Assembly (NCBI GenBank): GCA_000433355.1
Contig: FR893179.1
Location: 1 to 64,000, forward strand
Direction: 5' to 3'
DNA from: Alistipes sp. CAG:435
GTDB taxonomy: Bacteria > Bacteroidota > Bacteroidia > Bacteroidales > UBA932
DNA: 64,000 nucleotides
The notes under the pieces are model-generated. The model saw only the letters and a list, made by a program, of their open reading frames with translations, ran no database searches and had not been told where the DNA came from. Position 1 is the first letter of the stretch; each line of letters begins with the position of its first letter. A program made the translations under genes and the position numbers. Below are positions 8,149 to 16,697 of the stretch, in pieces.

Positions 8149-8940
8149 CTATCCGAAAATGTCGTTCAGGACAGCGGCAAGCCGCAGGCCGCCGCGTAGA
8201 AGCTGGACTTCCACCGTCCCGGTCCATTCGCCCACGTAGTCATAGGACAGTTTTGAGCCGACAGGAGTCGAGGCGTAGATTGTCCTGCAGATCCCGTAGG
8301 TCTCCTCTCCCCAGGATTCAGGAGTCCCTTCCGCCATCTTTCTGTTCTCGGCCCGAGGGTTGGTGTCAATCTGCTCGGCCCATTCCGAATATGTCCATTT
8401 GTGGGCGCTCTCGATGATTCCGGTGTCCCAGATGGAATGAAGGTTCGTACCGTTGTTGAAGAATTGCACCTGCCATCTGTTGCCGCCGCGGTCCGACCTG
8501 TGTCCCATGTGCATCGGACAATGCAGGTCGCCCATAAGGTGGACCAGGAACTTCAATGAGAGCGCCTGCTCCTCCTTGTCAAGCTTCCCGCTTTTCAACG
8601 CCGCTATCTGCTCGTTGACGGCGCGGACGACATCGCCGTTCTCGTTAAGGGGAGCTCCGCTGAAAGTCTCGCCCTCGTCAGTGTTCCTGTAATGCCACGA
8701 GCTGGTGTACCTGTATTCAGGAGTGTGGCTGGCATTGTCCATCCAATTCGCCCAGTACACAATGGTCTTCCCGTCAAGTATTTCGTCAATCTTCCTTGCC
8801 GCCTTTCGGGTAAGATGCCGCTGCGCGACAGCGCAAGTGACATCATGCCCCTTCTGCCCCCAGCAGAACCCGTCGACAGACACCGCAAAAAGACCCGCCA
8901 CCAGCAGTGCCATCATCAGAATCCTATTCGTAAACCTCAT
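8149..8940 (-). CDS. S1/P1-type secreted nuclease
   Basis: The 263-residue protein starts with a signal peptide (MRFTNRILMMALLVAGLFAVSVDG). The mature N-terminus, CWGQKGHDVTCAVAQRHL, contains the Trp and His that bind the trinuclear zinc site in this family. Later ligands are visible in WANWMDNASH, WHYRN, HLMGDLHCPMHMG with DRGGN, and NLHSIWDTGII. These enzymes cleave single-stranded DNA/RNA and 3'-nucleotides in the periplasm or outside the cell. It converges on uxaC with only 12 bp between the stops and no obvious terminator. Confidence 0.92.
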   Translation of the reverse strand: MRFTNRILMMALLVAGLFAVSVDGFCWGQKGHDVTCAVAQRHLTRKAARKIDEILDGKTIVYWANWMDNASHTPEYRYTSSWHYRNTDEGETFSGAPLNENGDVVRAVNEQIAALKSGKLDKEEQALSLKFLVHLMGDLHCPMHMGHRSDRGGNRWQVQFFNNGTNLHSIWDTGIIESAHKWTYSEWAEQIDTNPRAENRKMAEGTPESWGEETYGICRTIYASTPVGSKLSYDYVGEWTGTVEVQLLRGGLRLAAVLNDIFG

Positions 8941-9279
8941 ATTCTCAATTATTTAATTTTCGTGAATATTCAACATCCCTATTCGCTTTTCCATCCCCGC
9001 ACATGACGGGAAGGCCTCCAGCCGCATCGCCTTCTCCGTTGGGACTGCAAACTTACACAAAAAACGTGATTCTTCTCCCCTCCGCGCAAAAGAAATCCCG
9101 CTTGAGGATGAATGCTGACGGGAATGTTGGTGGAAAAACTCTTTGGTCTATCTCTGAGAACTACTGCGTGGCGCGAATATTTTGTGCGGCCGCTCGCCAA
9201 TGCCGGATGTGGCTCTGGGCTGAAACACCGACCGCGGCCACCAGAGCCGCGATCAATGACAAGTCGTACTTTCTAAACG
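8941..9279. other. Intergenic region without a recognised gene
   Basis: Open frames here are short and unlike known proteins. A minus-strand TAAGTTTG (9048-9055) could be the -7 box for the nuclease gene, giving a leader of about 100 nt, but no -33 partner is seen at the right distance. Nothing else was recognised. Confidence 0.5.
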
Positions 9280-9621
9280 TCAGTACATCAGATGTTTTTT
9301 GCTATTGTTCCTCCATCCGGCCTCGCTCTTGTAGTCAGTAAAATAAATCACAATGTCGGCCTCGCTCTTGTAGTTCACGAAAAACAACTTCTTTTTCGCC
9401 TCGCTCTTGTATTTAACAAAAAACCAAAGCCCCTTGTTGCCCTCGGCCTCGCTCTTGTACTTGCATTTGTAGACGACAAGATCCGCCTCGGACTTGTATT
9501 TGGTGACATGGACTTTCACGTCCGCCTCGCTTTTGTACTGACATGAATACACGGTCTGCGCCTTGGCGCCGATGCCGAAAGCCATAAGGGCTACGATGAT
9601 GGTGATGATGTATTTATTCAT
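9280..9621 (-). CDS. Secreted YKSEA-repeat protein (DUF6150-like)
   Basis: The 113-residue protein has a signal peptide (MNKYIITIIVALMAFGIGAKA). The rest is built almost wholly of six or seven repeats of about 14-16 residues, each ending in YKSEAD or YKSEAG (VYSCQYKSEADVKVHVTK, then VVYKCKYKSEAE and others). This is the pattern of the Bacteroidota DUF6150 family, in which short beta segments alternate with the KSEA turn. The function is unknown; the protein is predicted to be secreted or periplasmic. The DNA repeats show as recurring 'cctcgctcttgta' on the plus strand. Confidence 0.8.
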   Translation of the reverse strand: MNKYIITIIVALMAFGIGAKAQTVYSCQYKSEADVKVHVTKYKSEADLVVYKCKYKSEAEGNKGLWFFVKYKSEAKKKLFFVNYKSEADIVIYFTDYKSEAGWRNNSKKHLMY

Positions 9622-10176
9622 ATTCTTTGGTTGTTAGTTTTCTTCCGAAAGTAGGGTTCTCTTGTCGTCATAAGCCGGAATGACCCTCGCCAGGGAAGGA
9701 TTTCCGGTCTCCTTTCCATCGTGTACTCCTGATGGATCTGGTTCATAATCACGTCAAAGATATGAAATTACTCTGAAAACACAAACAAAAATACGTAATG
9801 ATTCTCTTCGGATGCTTCGGATGTTCCGGAGCTTCGGATGTTCCAAGGCCTTCGGCGGCTATCGCAGATGGCCGCTGCATCTTACAAATCACGTTCATGC
9901 CAATGTGCCTTAGAGCGTTGCCTATTAATGAATATGTTGAAAAACTCAGAGGATTTACCACGAGTTATTCAGCATATTCATTGTTTTACCGCCTTCCGCT
10001 GCCACTTCGGCTGAACGTGTTTTGTGAAATTACTTCAAGATGCGGACGGAGGCTGGGAAGATTTTGAGGGGCAGAAGAGCGAATATTCGGCGATTAATCG
10101 CTAATTTTGCAGGCGGCAGGAAAGCGGGGCTGGTTGTTTTAGAAGATTTTGTTGACGGTTACATTTTACTACGAAT
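9622..10176. other. Intergenic region with short tandem repeat, no convincing gene
   Basis: Between the divergent YKSEA gene and the ABC-F gene there are 555 bp with only implausible frames. At about 9806-9850 the unit CTTCGGATG(TTCC) occurs three times. A TAATTTTG about 70 bp upstream of the ABC-F ATG (near 10096) may be its -7 box, with no clear -33 box. Three GAATAT-type hexamers lie in the last 250 bp. Confidence 0.5.
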
Positions 10177-12057
10177 ATGCCAAGTTACCTTCAGATAGAG
10201 AACATCTCCAAGTCATACGGGCCGAAAGTCCTGTTTGAGCACATCGGCTTCAACATCAACGAGGGCGACAAGATCGCCCTGATCGCCCCGAACGGCACCG
10301 GTAAGACCAGCCTTCTGCGCATTCTGGCCGGCAAGGACAGCTCCGACTCCGGCGGCAAGATCATATTCCTCAAGGACATCCGCATCGCGTTCCTTGAGCA
10401 GGAGTATGAATATGATCCCGAATCCACCGTGTGGGATCAGATTATGCGGGACAGCGAACAGTGGACGAAGAATCTTGATCCTGAACATCTTGCTGAATAT
10501 GAACAGCGCGTCCGCCGCCTTCTGACCTCCTTCGGGATGTCTGAATATGACCGTAAGATGAAGGTGCTTTCGGGCGGGGAAATCAAGCGTGCCGCCATCA
10601 TCGTGATGCTTGCCAGCGAGGCGGACTTCTTCGTGATGGACGAGCCGACCAACCATCTGGACATCGACGGCATCGAGTTTCTGGAGAACTATCTGTCTCA
10701 CGCCCGATGCACGCTTCTGATGGTGACCCATGACCGTTATTTTCTGGATTCCGTGGCTAACACCGTGATGGAGATGGATCACGGAGCCGTATATATTTAT
10801 AAAGGCGACTATCAGAACTATCTGGAGAAGAGGCAGGAACGCATCGAAAACTACAATGCCGAGACGGACAAGATCAAGAATCTTCTGCGCCGTGAGCTGG
10901 AATGGATGCACGCCAGTCCGTGCGCCAGGACCGGCAAGGCCAAGTACCGCAAGAACGCTTTCTACGAGCTGAAGGACAGGGCCGAGCAGGTTTACAGGAC
11001 CGACAGCGTGAGCCTCGGCGAGATGGGGCCTGCCTCCAGGCTCGGAACCAAGATCATCAACTGCAAGGATGTCAGTTTCTACTATGGCGGAGACTGCTAC
11101 CTTAGCCATTTCACGTACAACTTCCAGCGCTACGAGAAGGTCGGCATCGTCGGCAAGAACGGTGTCGGCAAGACCACGTTCATCAATCTTCTGATCGGGA
11201 ATATGGATCAGTCGGATTCTGGTTCTTCCACGGTTGGTGAGCCTGGCCGAACCACGGTAGGTGAGCTTTGTAGAACCACCGGCGTGATCGAGAGGGGAGA
11301 GTCTCTGAAGATCGGCTACTACCGCCAGAGCGGAATGCAGTTCGATGAGAACCAGACTGTTCTGGAGACCGTGAACGACACTCATCTGTTGAGCCAGTTC
11401 CTCTTCCCGCACGATATGCTGAACAACCGCATCAGCAAGCTTTCCGGAGGAGAGAAACGCCGCCTCTACCTGCTGACCATCCTGATGAGGCAGCCGAACC
11501 TGCTGATAATGGACGAGCCGACGAACGATCTGGACATCGTGACCATAAATATTCTTGAAGAGTATCTGAAAGAGTTCAAGGGCACTTTGATCCTTGTCTC
11601 CCACGACCGTCATTTTCTGGACCGCTTGGTGGACCATCTGTTTGTCTTCTGCGGCGATGGTGAGGTCAAGGACTTCATCGGCAGCTACAGCCAGTATCGT
11701 GAGTTCATCAAGGACTATGAGGCCGAGAAACGCGCCAAGGCCCGTGAGGAGGAACGTGCCTCTAAGTCCGCCGCTGTTGCCGGCTCACTTTCAGCCTCGT
11801 CTCCGCTTGACGCCGGTGCTTCATCCAAGCCTTCCCGTCCCGATGCTCCCCGCAAGCTAAGCTATAAGGAACAGCGTGAGCTTGAGCAACTTGAGAAAGA
11901 CATCGAGTCCCTCACCGCCGAGAAGTCCGACCTGGAGTCCAAGATGAATGGCGGCCTCACCGACCCCGCCGAGCTCCAGAAGGTCACCACCCGTTTCGCT
12001 GAGGTCTCCTCGGAACTCGACACCAAGGAAACCCGCTGGCTTGAGCTCTCCGTCTGA
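10177..12057 (+). CDS. ABC-F family ATPase
   Basis: The 626-residue protein has two ABC domains and no membrane segments. The first has Walker A APNGTGKTS, signature LSGGEIKRA and Walker B FFVMDEPTNHLDID. A linker follows (about 220-285), then a second domain with GKNGVGKTT, LSGGEKRRL and LLIMDEPTNDLDI. A charged coiled-coil C-terminus (about 560-626) follows, as in Uup-type members. ABC-F proteins act on ribosomes or in DNA maintenance. The second domain carries a 16-residue insert (around residues 352-368, TVGEPGRTTVGELCRTTG) encoded by a REP-like element, just before the normally conserved GxSLKIGYYRQ strand. Confidence 0.93.
   Translation: MPSYLQIENISKSYGPKVLFEHIGFNINEGDKIALIAPNGTGKTSLLRILAGKDSSDSGGKIIFLKDIRIAFLEQEYEYDPESTVWDQIMRDSEQWTKNLDPEHLAEYEQRVRRLLTSFGMSEYDRKMKVLSGGEIKRAAIIVMLASEADFFVMDEPTNHLDIDGIEFLENYLSHARCTLLMVTHDRYFLDSVANTVMEMDHGAVYIYKGDYQNYLEKRQERIENYNAETDKIKNLLRRELEWMHASPCARTGKAKYRKNAFYELKDRAEQVYRTDSVSLGEMGPASRLGTKIINCKDVSFYYGGDCYLSHFTYNFQRYEKVGIVGKNGVGKTTFINLLIGNMDQSDSGSSTVGEPGRTTVGELCRTTGVIERGESLKIGYYRQSGMQFDENQTVLETVNDTHLLSQFLFPHDMLNNRISKLSGGEKRRLYLLTILMRQPNLLIMDEPTNDLDIVTINILEEYLKEFKGTLILVSHDRHFLDRLVDHLFVFCGDGEVKDFIGSYSQYREFIKDYEAEKRAKAREEERASKSAAVAGSLSASSPLDAGASSKPSRPDAPRKLSYKEQRELEQLEKDIESLTAEKSDLESKMNGGLTDPAELQKVTTRFAEVSSELDTKETRWLELSV
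11232..11279. repeat. Two tandem 24-bp REP-like units inside the ABC-F gene
   Basis: Units at 11232-11255 and 11256-11279 share 19 of 24 bases. Each starts GGTnGGTGAGC and ends GAACCAC, so each is an imperfect palindrome. The first 14 bases (GGTTGGTGAGCCTG) recur exactly in the intergenic copy at 42674. At 48 bp the insert keeps the reading frame. Confidence 0.7.
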
Positions 12058-12199
12058 CATCTCCTGTACCTACAAATCGAAAGAGTCGTGCAAGGGACTT
12101 GCTGGCTTGTGCCCTCCATCTGTCACTTTCTGCACCATCCTCAATAGAATCAGGCTATGGAGGCGTGAATTGTAATGTGTTGTAAATGAATATGTTCGT

Positions 12200-12243
12200 A
12201 AAGGCTGCCCTCTGAAAATGACCGGCAGCCTTTCGTAACTCGC
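12200..12243 (+). terminator. Hairpin terminator after the ABC-F gene
   Basis: AAAGGCTGCC (12200-12209) and GGCAGCCTTT (12234-12243) form a perfect 10-bp stem with a 24-nt loop. It ends in only three T residues, so termination may be weak or bidirectional. It lies about 140 bp after the ABC-F stop and between two convergent genes. Confidence 0.55.
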
Positions 12244-12325
12244 ACTGAATCAATGGGTGTGATTCCACATTATGATTGTGAAGAAGACTGTGACTACTTG
12301 GTCAACAATCGAATCAATGTTGACT

Positions 12326-13202
12326 TTACGCTAACTCGTCGGCCAGATTATCAACTTGTTCCTTTGTAAGTCCGCAGAACCGCATCACGAGTTCCTTGGC
12401 CATTCCGCCAAGAAGCATAGCTTTGGCTACCTCTGCCTTTCCTTCAGCCTTTCCTTCAGCCTTTCCTTTTGCTGTCCCGTCAGCGATTCCCTTGGCCTCG
12501 CCATCGGCGTATCCCGCCTCGAAGCCCTTGCGCTCGGCGAATTCCCGCTGCGCCAGAATGTCCCACTCGTTCATCTTGTCAATTTCGTATTTAAGTTTCT
12601 TATCCTTGTCGAACGCCGCGACCTCGCACGCCTCGGCGAGCCGTCTGGAAATTCCTCCGGCCTCCTCGATCCATTCGGGGACCCTTTGGAAGCCCTCACT
12701 GTTCCTGAATATGTAGAACAGCCTGTCGAACTCCGTCACGCACTCCTCCAGCGTCTTGGTGAACAGTGTCATCTCCACAAAGATAACACTAATTGTCTGA
12801 TTCGCAACCATTCCGGTGCGTTTTTCCGTGAACTGCCAGTAGGAGATGAGGTGGTCGGTGTCCCAGAGCGACTCGTCGTCGTGCCTCAGGCGATAGTTCA
12901 GGAAGGAGACCACATAGACCGGGTGGAGCTTCCCGTACAGATCCCCCTCCGACAGTTCCAAATGGTACAGCCCTGACGCGTAATAGACGCACCTCTCGAA
13001 GAAGCTGTCCTCCTCCGAGGCCTGCATCTCCACGATGAACGTCCTGTCGTCCTTGTCCACACAGACCAGGTCGAGCACCGTCTTCTTCCCGTAGGAGACA
13101 TCCCTCCGCTGCTCGCGGTCTGAATATTCCTTGATGTCCTCGATCCTTGCTTCTGGCGGTAGGATCTGGTTCAGCACTCCGATGAGGATGTCCTTGTTGT
13201 TT
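12326..13202 (-). pseudogene. Rpn/PD-(D/E)XK nuclease gene, main piece lacking its N-terminus
   Basis: From 13202 the minus strand reads NNKDILIGVLNQILPPEARI and continues to the natural C-terminus at 12326. It contains the nuclease core DLVCVDKDDRTFIVEMQ (D...ExQ), FERCVYYASGLYHLEL, the middle region and a GKAEGKAEGKAE repeat tail. The family (PDDEXK_2, recombination-promoting nuclease, often annotated as transposase) normally starts with a PFVNLRSDVGFKAVF segment. That segment is missing here, and the sequence upstream is another gene piece in a different frame. An ORF can be drawn from 13303, but its first residues are out-of-frame junk. Confidence 0.8.
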
Positions 13203-13203
13203 T

Positions 13204-13395
13204 GTAGTTCAGGAACGACACCACATAGACAGGACGCAGCCCCTTGTACCGTTCCCCGTCCGACAGCTCCAGGTGATAGAGTCCTGATGCGTAATAGACG
13301 CACCTTTCGAAGAAGTAGTCCTCTTCCGCTGCCTGCATCTCGACGATGAACGTCCTGTCGTCCTTGTCCACACAGACCAGGTCGAGCACCGTCTT
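13204..13395 (-). pseudogene. Rpn nuclease gene, internal duplicate fragment
   Basis: This 64-codon piece encodes KTVLDLVCVDKDDRTFIVEM through YVVSFLNY. It corresponds to about residues 69-132 of the copy at 13398-13793 and is nearly identical to the neighbouring copies. It begins abruptly inside the nuclease core and ends exactly after FLNY, where the next piece starts in another frame. Confidence 0.8.
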
Positions 13396-13397
13396 CG

Positions 13398-13793
13398 GTA
13401 GTTCAGGAACGACACCACATAGACCGGACGTAGTCCCTTGTATCGTTCCCCGTCCGACAGTTCAAGATGGTAGAGCCCCGACGCGTAATAGACGCACCTT
13501 TCGAAGAAGTTGTCCTCCTCGGCGGCCTGCATCTCCACAACAAAAGTTCTGCCTGATTTGTCACGGCAGACCAGATCCAGCACTGTCTTTTTCCCATAGG
13601 GTACATCCCGCCGCTGCTCGCGGTCGGAATATTCGGTGATGTCATCGATTCTGGCCTCTGAGGGTAGGATCATGTTCAGCACCCCGATTAGGATGTCCTT
13701 GTTGTTTTTGTCGGCGAACACCGCCTTGAATCCGACATCGCTCCTCAGGTTCACGAACGGAGCGAGTCCTTGTCTCTTTTCATTGAAATACAT
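13398..13793 (-). pseudogene. Rpn nuclease gene, N-terminal piece
   Basis: It starts at ATG 13793 (MYFNEKRQGLAPFVNLRSDV) and runs 132 codons through GVLNMILPSEARIDDITEYS, DLVCRDKSGRTFVVEMQ and FERCVYYASG to YVVSFLNY. It then joins, frame-shifted, to the internal duplicate fragment. If translated it would give a nuclease core with a nonsense C-terminus (ORF to 13209). The 56 bp upstream of the start are repeated at 14241-14296. Confidence 0.8.
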
Positions 13794-13810
13794 AGTTCAA
13801 ATTTTAAATG

Positions 13811-13866
13811 AATATTTGAACCGCAATAATATGCACTAAAAACGTAAATAATGAAAAGAAACGTAT
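13811..13866. repeat. Upstream repeat of Rpn gene, copy 1
   Basis: This 56-bp AT-rich segment (starts AATATTTGAACCGCAATAAT) precedes the Rpn N-terminal piece. It recurs with few changes at 14241-14296 in front of the second Rpn stub, showing that the 5' region was duplicated together with the gene start. Confidence 0.75.
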
Positions 13867-13911
13867 GCGGATTATAAAAAACAGAAATATTTTCGGATGA
13901 TACCCCCTAAA

Positions 13912-14097
13912 TATGCGTTAAAGTAATCCTAAAAAAAATGACCTGTTTCTCGGGCATGATCGGGCACACCCATGCGTTGTTCTCAATCATCGCGTCGAGC
14001 GCCGGGAAAGAGAATATCTCTCCATCCTGAACGGGCAGCTTTACGGCGCACTGTTCCTCCAACTTGGCGTAGATTTCCGGACGCACCTGCTGCAGAT
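13912..14097 (-). other. Orphan coding fragment of unknown origin
   Basis: An open minus-strand stretch reads RPEIYAKLEEQCAVKLPVQD, then GEIFSFPALDAMIENNAWVC. The composition is protein-like and agrees with the surrounding codon use, but there is no start codon or complete domain. It lies in the decayed patch between two Rpn pieces. It could be a remnant of a mobile-element gene; the family was not recognised. Confidence 0.35.
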
Positions 14098-14127
14098 TTG
14101 TCTGTAGGCTCGGTATGCAGCGCCTTA

Positions 14128-14226
14128 CCGCCTTACGGCGGCAGGTTTCCGCATACCTGTGAATCCGACGTCGCTCCGCAGGTTGACGAACGGGGCGAGC
14201 TCATTTTTGTCTTTAAAGAAGTCCAT
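14128..14226 (-). pseudogene. Second Rpn nuclease gene, N-terminal stub
   Basis: From ATG 14226 the first 22 codons (MDFFKDKNELAPFVNLRSDV, then GF) match the Rpn N-terminus of the copy at 13793. The sequence then diverges into TGMRKPAAVRR and a stop. Only the family's start remains, so the gene is dead. Confidence 0.7.
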
Positions 14227-14240
14227 ATATTTAGGTGTTA

Positions 14241-14296
14241 AATATTTGAACCGCAATAATATGGACAAAAAACGTAAAAAACGAAAAGAAACATAT
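14241..14296. repeat. Upstream repeat of Rpn gene, copy 2
   Basis: This is the partner of the repeat at 13811-13866. It lies directly upstream of the second Rpn stub in the same relative position and orientation. Confidence 0.75.
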
Positions 14297-14370
14297 TCAA
14301 AACATAAGAAACAGAAAAATCGTCTTAAAAAACAGAAATATTTTTCTTCCTATTTTCCGCAGTTTTTGAC

Positions 14371-14942
14371 TTTTAGTCCAGCAATCGGCCCTACAGCCAC
14401 GCGAGAGGGGCCTCAAGCGGCTTGAGAAGCGCTTCAGGACGGGCAGGATCACCAAGGACAAGCTGAACAACCGCGGTTACAACCGCTTCCTCACTATGAC
14501 GGGGGACGCCACGGTCGGGATAGACTACGACAAGGTCGCCAGGGACGAGCGCCTGGACGGCTACAAGGGCTACACAACAAACAGCACGCTCACGGATGAC
14601 AGGGTGATAGAGGAATATGGATACCTCTTCATGATAGAACGCGCCTTCCGCCTCTGCAAGACGGACCTTGACATCCGTCCGATGTATCATAGGCTCTTCA
14701 ATAGGATTGAGGCCCACGTCTGCATATGTTTCGTGGCGTACACGATCATGCTGGAGTTGGAGCGCATCCTGAAAACTGCCGGTACTAGGATCACCTTGGA
14801 CAGGGCCCGCTTCCTCGCGGAGAAAATATATCAGATCGATTACATCAATCCATACGACAACAAGCGAAAGTCAGTGCTCCAGCACACCAAAGAGGAGCCA
14901 GAAGTCACCGAGTTGCTTGACATCATCTCGGCCAACTGCTAA
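14371..14942 (+). pseudogene. IS1634-type transposase, 5'-truncated
   Basis: The frame opens after a TGA near 14366 without a start codon. It encodes the C-terminal part of an IS4-superfamily transposase: RGLKRLEKRFRTGRITKDKL, DERLDGYKGYTTNSTLTDD, then VIEEYGYLFMIERAFRLCKT, DLDIRPMYHRLFNRIEAHVC and CFVAYTIMLELER. The Y-x-x-L-x-x-IERAFR...K.DL..RP..H motif is the YREK region of IS1634-like elements. The N-terminal two thirds and the terminal inverted repeats were not found. It abuts the sigma-factor fragment and probably inserted into it or recombined with it. Confidence 0.8.
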
Positions 14943-14943
14943 A

Positions 14944-15291
14944 ATGGGTGCCCCATTGCGGAAAACAGGAAATGAGTTGAAGTCCCGTGAGGTTGACAAG
15001 GAAGAGAACCCGGTCTATTACCGTTTGGCCGAGGAGAACGACCTGTCGGACGTGTTCACCGATGAGATCATCACAATCTTCCAGAAATGCCTCGACGGAC
15101 TGCCTGAGGAAAAACGCCGCTCGTTCCTCCTCAGCAATGTGGAAGGCCTGAAATACAAGGAGGTCGCCGAGTTGTTGAATATCTCCGAAGACAAGGTTGA
15201 CAACAACATCCGTTTCGTCCGCAAAGCCCTCCAGTCCAGCCGGAAAGACTACCTCCCTGTGATTCTCCTCACCTTCATCAGTATCAAATAG
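14944..15291 (+). pseudogene. ECF-type sigma factor, region 4 fragment
   Basis: The last 90 residues read IFQKCLDGLPEEKRRSFLLS, NVEGLKYKEVAELLNISEDK, VDNNIRFVRKALQ, which is sigma-70 region 4 with its helix-turn-helix. Region 2 is absent: upstream there is only a short lead-in from ATG 14944 and then the transposase remnant, 2 bp away. A functional sigma factor is therefore unlikely. Such Bacteroidota sigma factors usually pair with anti-sigma/SusCD systems, none of which is present here. Confidence 0.7.
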
Positions 15292-15338
15292 ATGGTTGGA
15301 AGGCAACAGAAAAACTCAATTGTTTTCTGAGAGTTAAT

Positions 15339-16697
15339 CTACCTGAACAGCCTGTCGATGTCCTTGACGGTGTGCGGGAGGGCGAAGACGACGACTCGGT
15401 CGTAGGGCTCTATGCGGGTGGATCCGATCGCGATGTAGGATTCGCTGCCTCGGATGAGGCCGCCGATCACGGCGTCTTTCGGGAACGAGATGTCTTTCAG
15501 GGTGCCTTTCGTGATGGCACTGTTCGGGGCGACGGTATATTCAAGAACCTCCGCGTCCGTGCCGCTCATATACTTGACCAGGCGGGCCTTGCCGCTTAGG
15601 GTGAACTTGAACAGGCGGCCGGCGGTGATCAGTTTCTTGTTGATGACCGAGTCCACGCCCATCTCCTCGGCAAGGTGGATGTACTCGATGTTCTCGACCT
15701 CGGCGATGGTCCTGTCAACGCCGAATTTCTTCGCCACCACGCAGGCCAGCACATTGGCCTCGTCGTTGCCGGTCAGGGCCAGAAATGCGTCGTAGTCCTT
15801 GATCCCTTCCTCCAGAAGCAGGTCGGAGTTCCTGCCGTCACCGATGACGATGATCACATTGTCCGGCAGCCTTTCCGACAGAATCATTCCACGCTCCTTG
15901 TCCCGCTCCAGAATCTTCACGGAACTGATTTTCTGGCTGAGCCTTGCGGCGACCAGCTCGGCGATGTCCGATCCGCCGAGGATCATCACCTTGTCGATCT
16001 CTATGTTGCTCTTGCCGAGGAACTTCATCAGAAATGCCATACCTTCGCGGGTGGCTATGATGAAGACCAAGTCATTGAACATAAACTTGGTGTCGTACTT
16101 CGGCATAATGGTCTTGCCACCGCGTGAGATAGCGATCACACGGAACTGCAACTCGTCACTTGTCGCTATGGCGGCGAACTCAGCGAGCTTCATCTCCAGA
16201 AGAGGGGAGTCCTCCTCCAGTTTGAACACCTCGACCTGAAGCTTTCCACGGGCGAAATCCATCGACTCGGTCGAGGACGAGTGCTTCAGCAGATCGAATA
16301 TCTCATCGGCCGCAAGCCTCTCGGGATAGAACATCAACTCGATGCCCATCTGCTTGAACAGCAGCTTGTTCTCGGCCGAGAGAAAGTCGTTGTCGTCAAT
16401 TCGGGCTGTAACTTTCTTAGCTCCGAGATTTTTGGCGAGCAGCGCGCTCACGATGTTCACATCCTGTGGCACGAAAGGCACGACGGAGATGAACAGATCA
16501 GCGTCCTGCACGTCGGCCTCGCGCATCACCCTCAGCGAGGATGGCGCTCCTTCGATGGCGATCACGTCGGCTATCGAGCTGATGTTGGCAAGCCTCTGCG
16601 GATCATCGTCAATGACGGTTATGTCATTGGCCTCAAGACTAAGCATCTTCGCCAGATGCGAACCTACCTCGCCGGCTCCCTGAATGACGATTTTCAT
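15339..16697 (-). CDS. trkA: Trk potassium uptake regulator TrkA
   Basis: The 452-residue protein has two tandem RCK units. Each has a Rossmann fold with a G-x-G-x-x-G nucleotide site (KIVIQGAGEVGSHLAKMLS at the N-terminus; VMILGGSDIAELVAARL at about 230) and a following TrkA-C domain. It is the cytosolic NAD-binding gate of the TrkH/TrkG potassium channel; the membrane partner is not in the window. Its ATG overlaps the stop of the upstream glycosyltransferase gene by 4 nt (ATGA), so the two are translationally coupled. Confidence 0.93.
   Translation of the reverse strand: MKIVIQGAGEVGSHLAKMLSLEANDITVIDDDPQRLANISSIADVIAIEGAPSSLRVMREADVQDADLFISVVPFVPQDVNIVSALLAKNLGAKKVTARIDDNDFLSAENKLLFKQMGIELMFYPERLAADEIFDLLKHSSSTESMDFARGKLQVEVFKLEEDSPLLEMKLAEFAAIATSDELQFRVIAISRGGKTIMPKYDTKFMFNDLVFIIATREGMAFLMKFLGKSNIEIDKVMILGGSDIAELVAARLSQKISSVKILERDKERGMILSERLPDNVIIVIGDGRNSDLLLEEGIKDYDAFLALTGNDEANVLACVVAKKFGVDRTIAEVENIEYIHLAEEMGVDSVINKKLITAGRLFKFTLSGKARLVKYMSGTDAEVLEYTVAPNSAITKGTLKDISFPKDAVIGGLIRGSESYIAIGSTRIEPYDRVVVFALPHTVKDIDRLFR

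Noticed and set aside
9798..10067. Small plus-strand frame upstream of the ABC-F gene
   Set aside because: Its composition follows the CTTCGGATG tandem repeat and no family resemblance is seen.
10213..11637. A 474-codon minus-strand open frame opposite the ABC-F gene
   Set aside because: It lies entirely antisense to a well-supported ABC-F ATPase, reads as low-complexity Val/Leu/His-rich protein and has no recognised domain. Long antisense frames are common opposite such genes.
13972..14241. Plus-strand frame over the second Rpn stub
   Set aside because: The opposite strand carries the recognisable Rpn N-terminus; the plus frame is a shadow.
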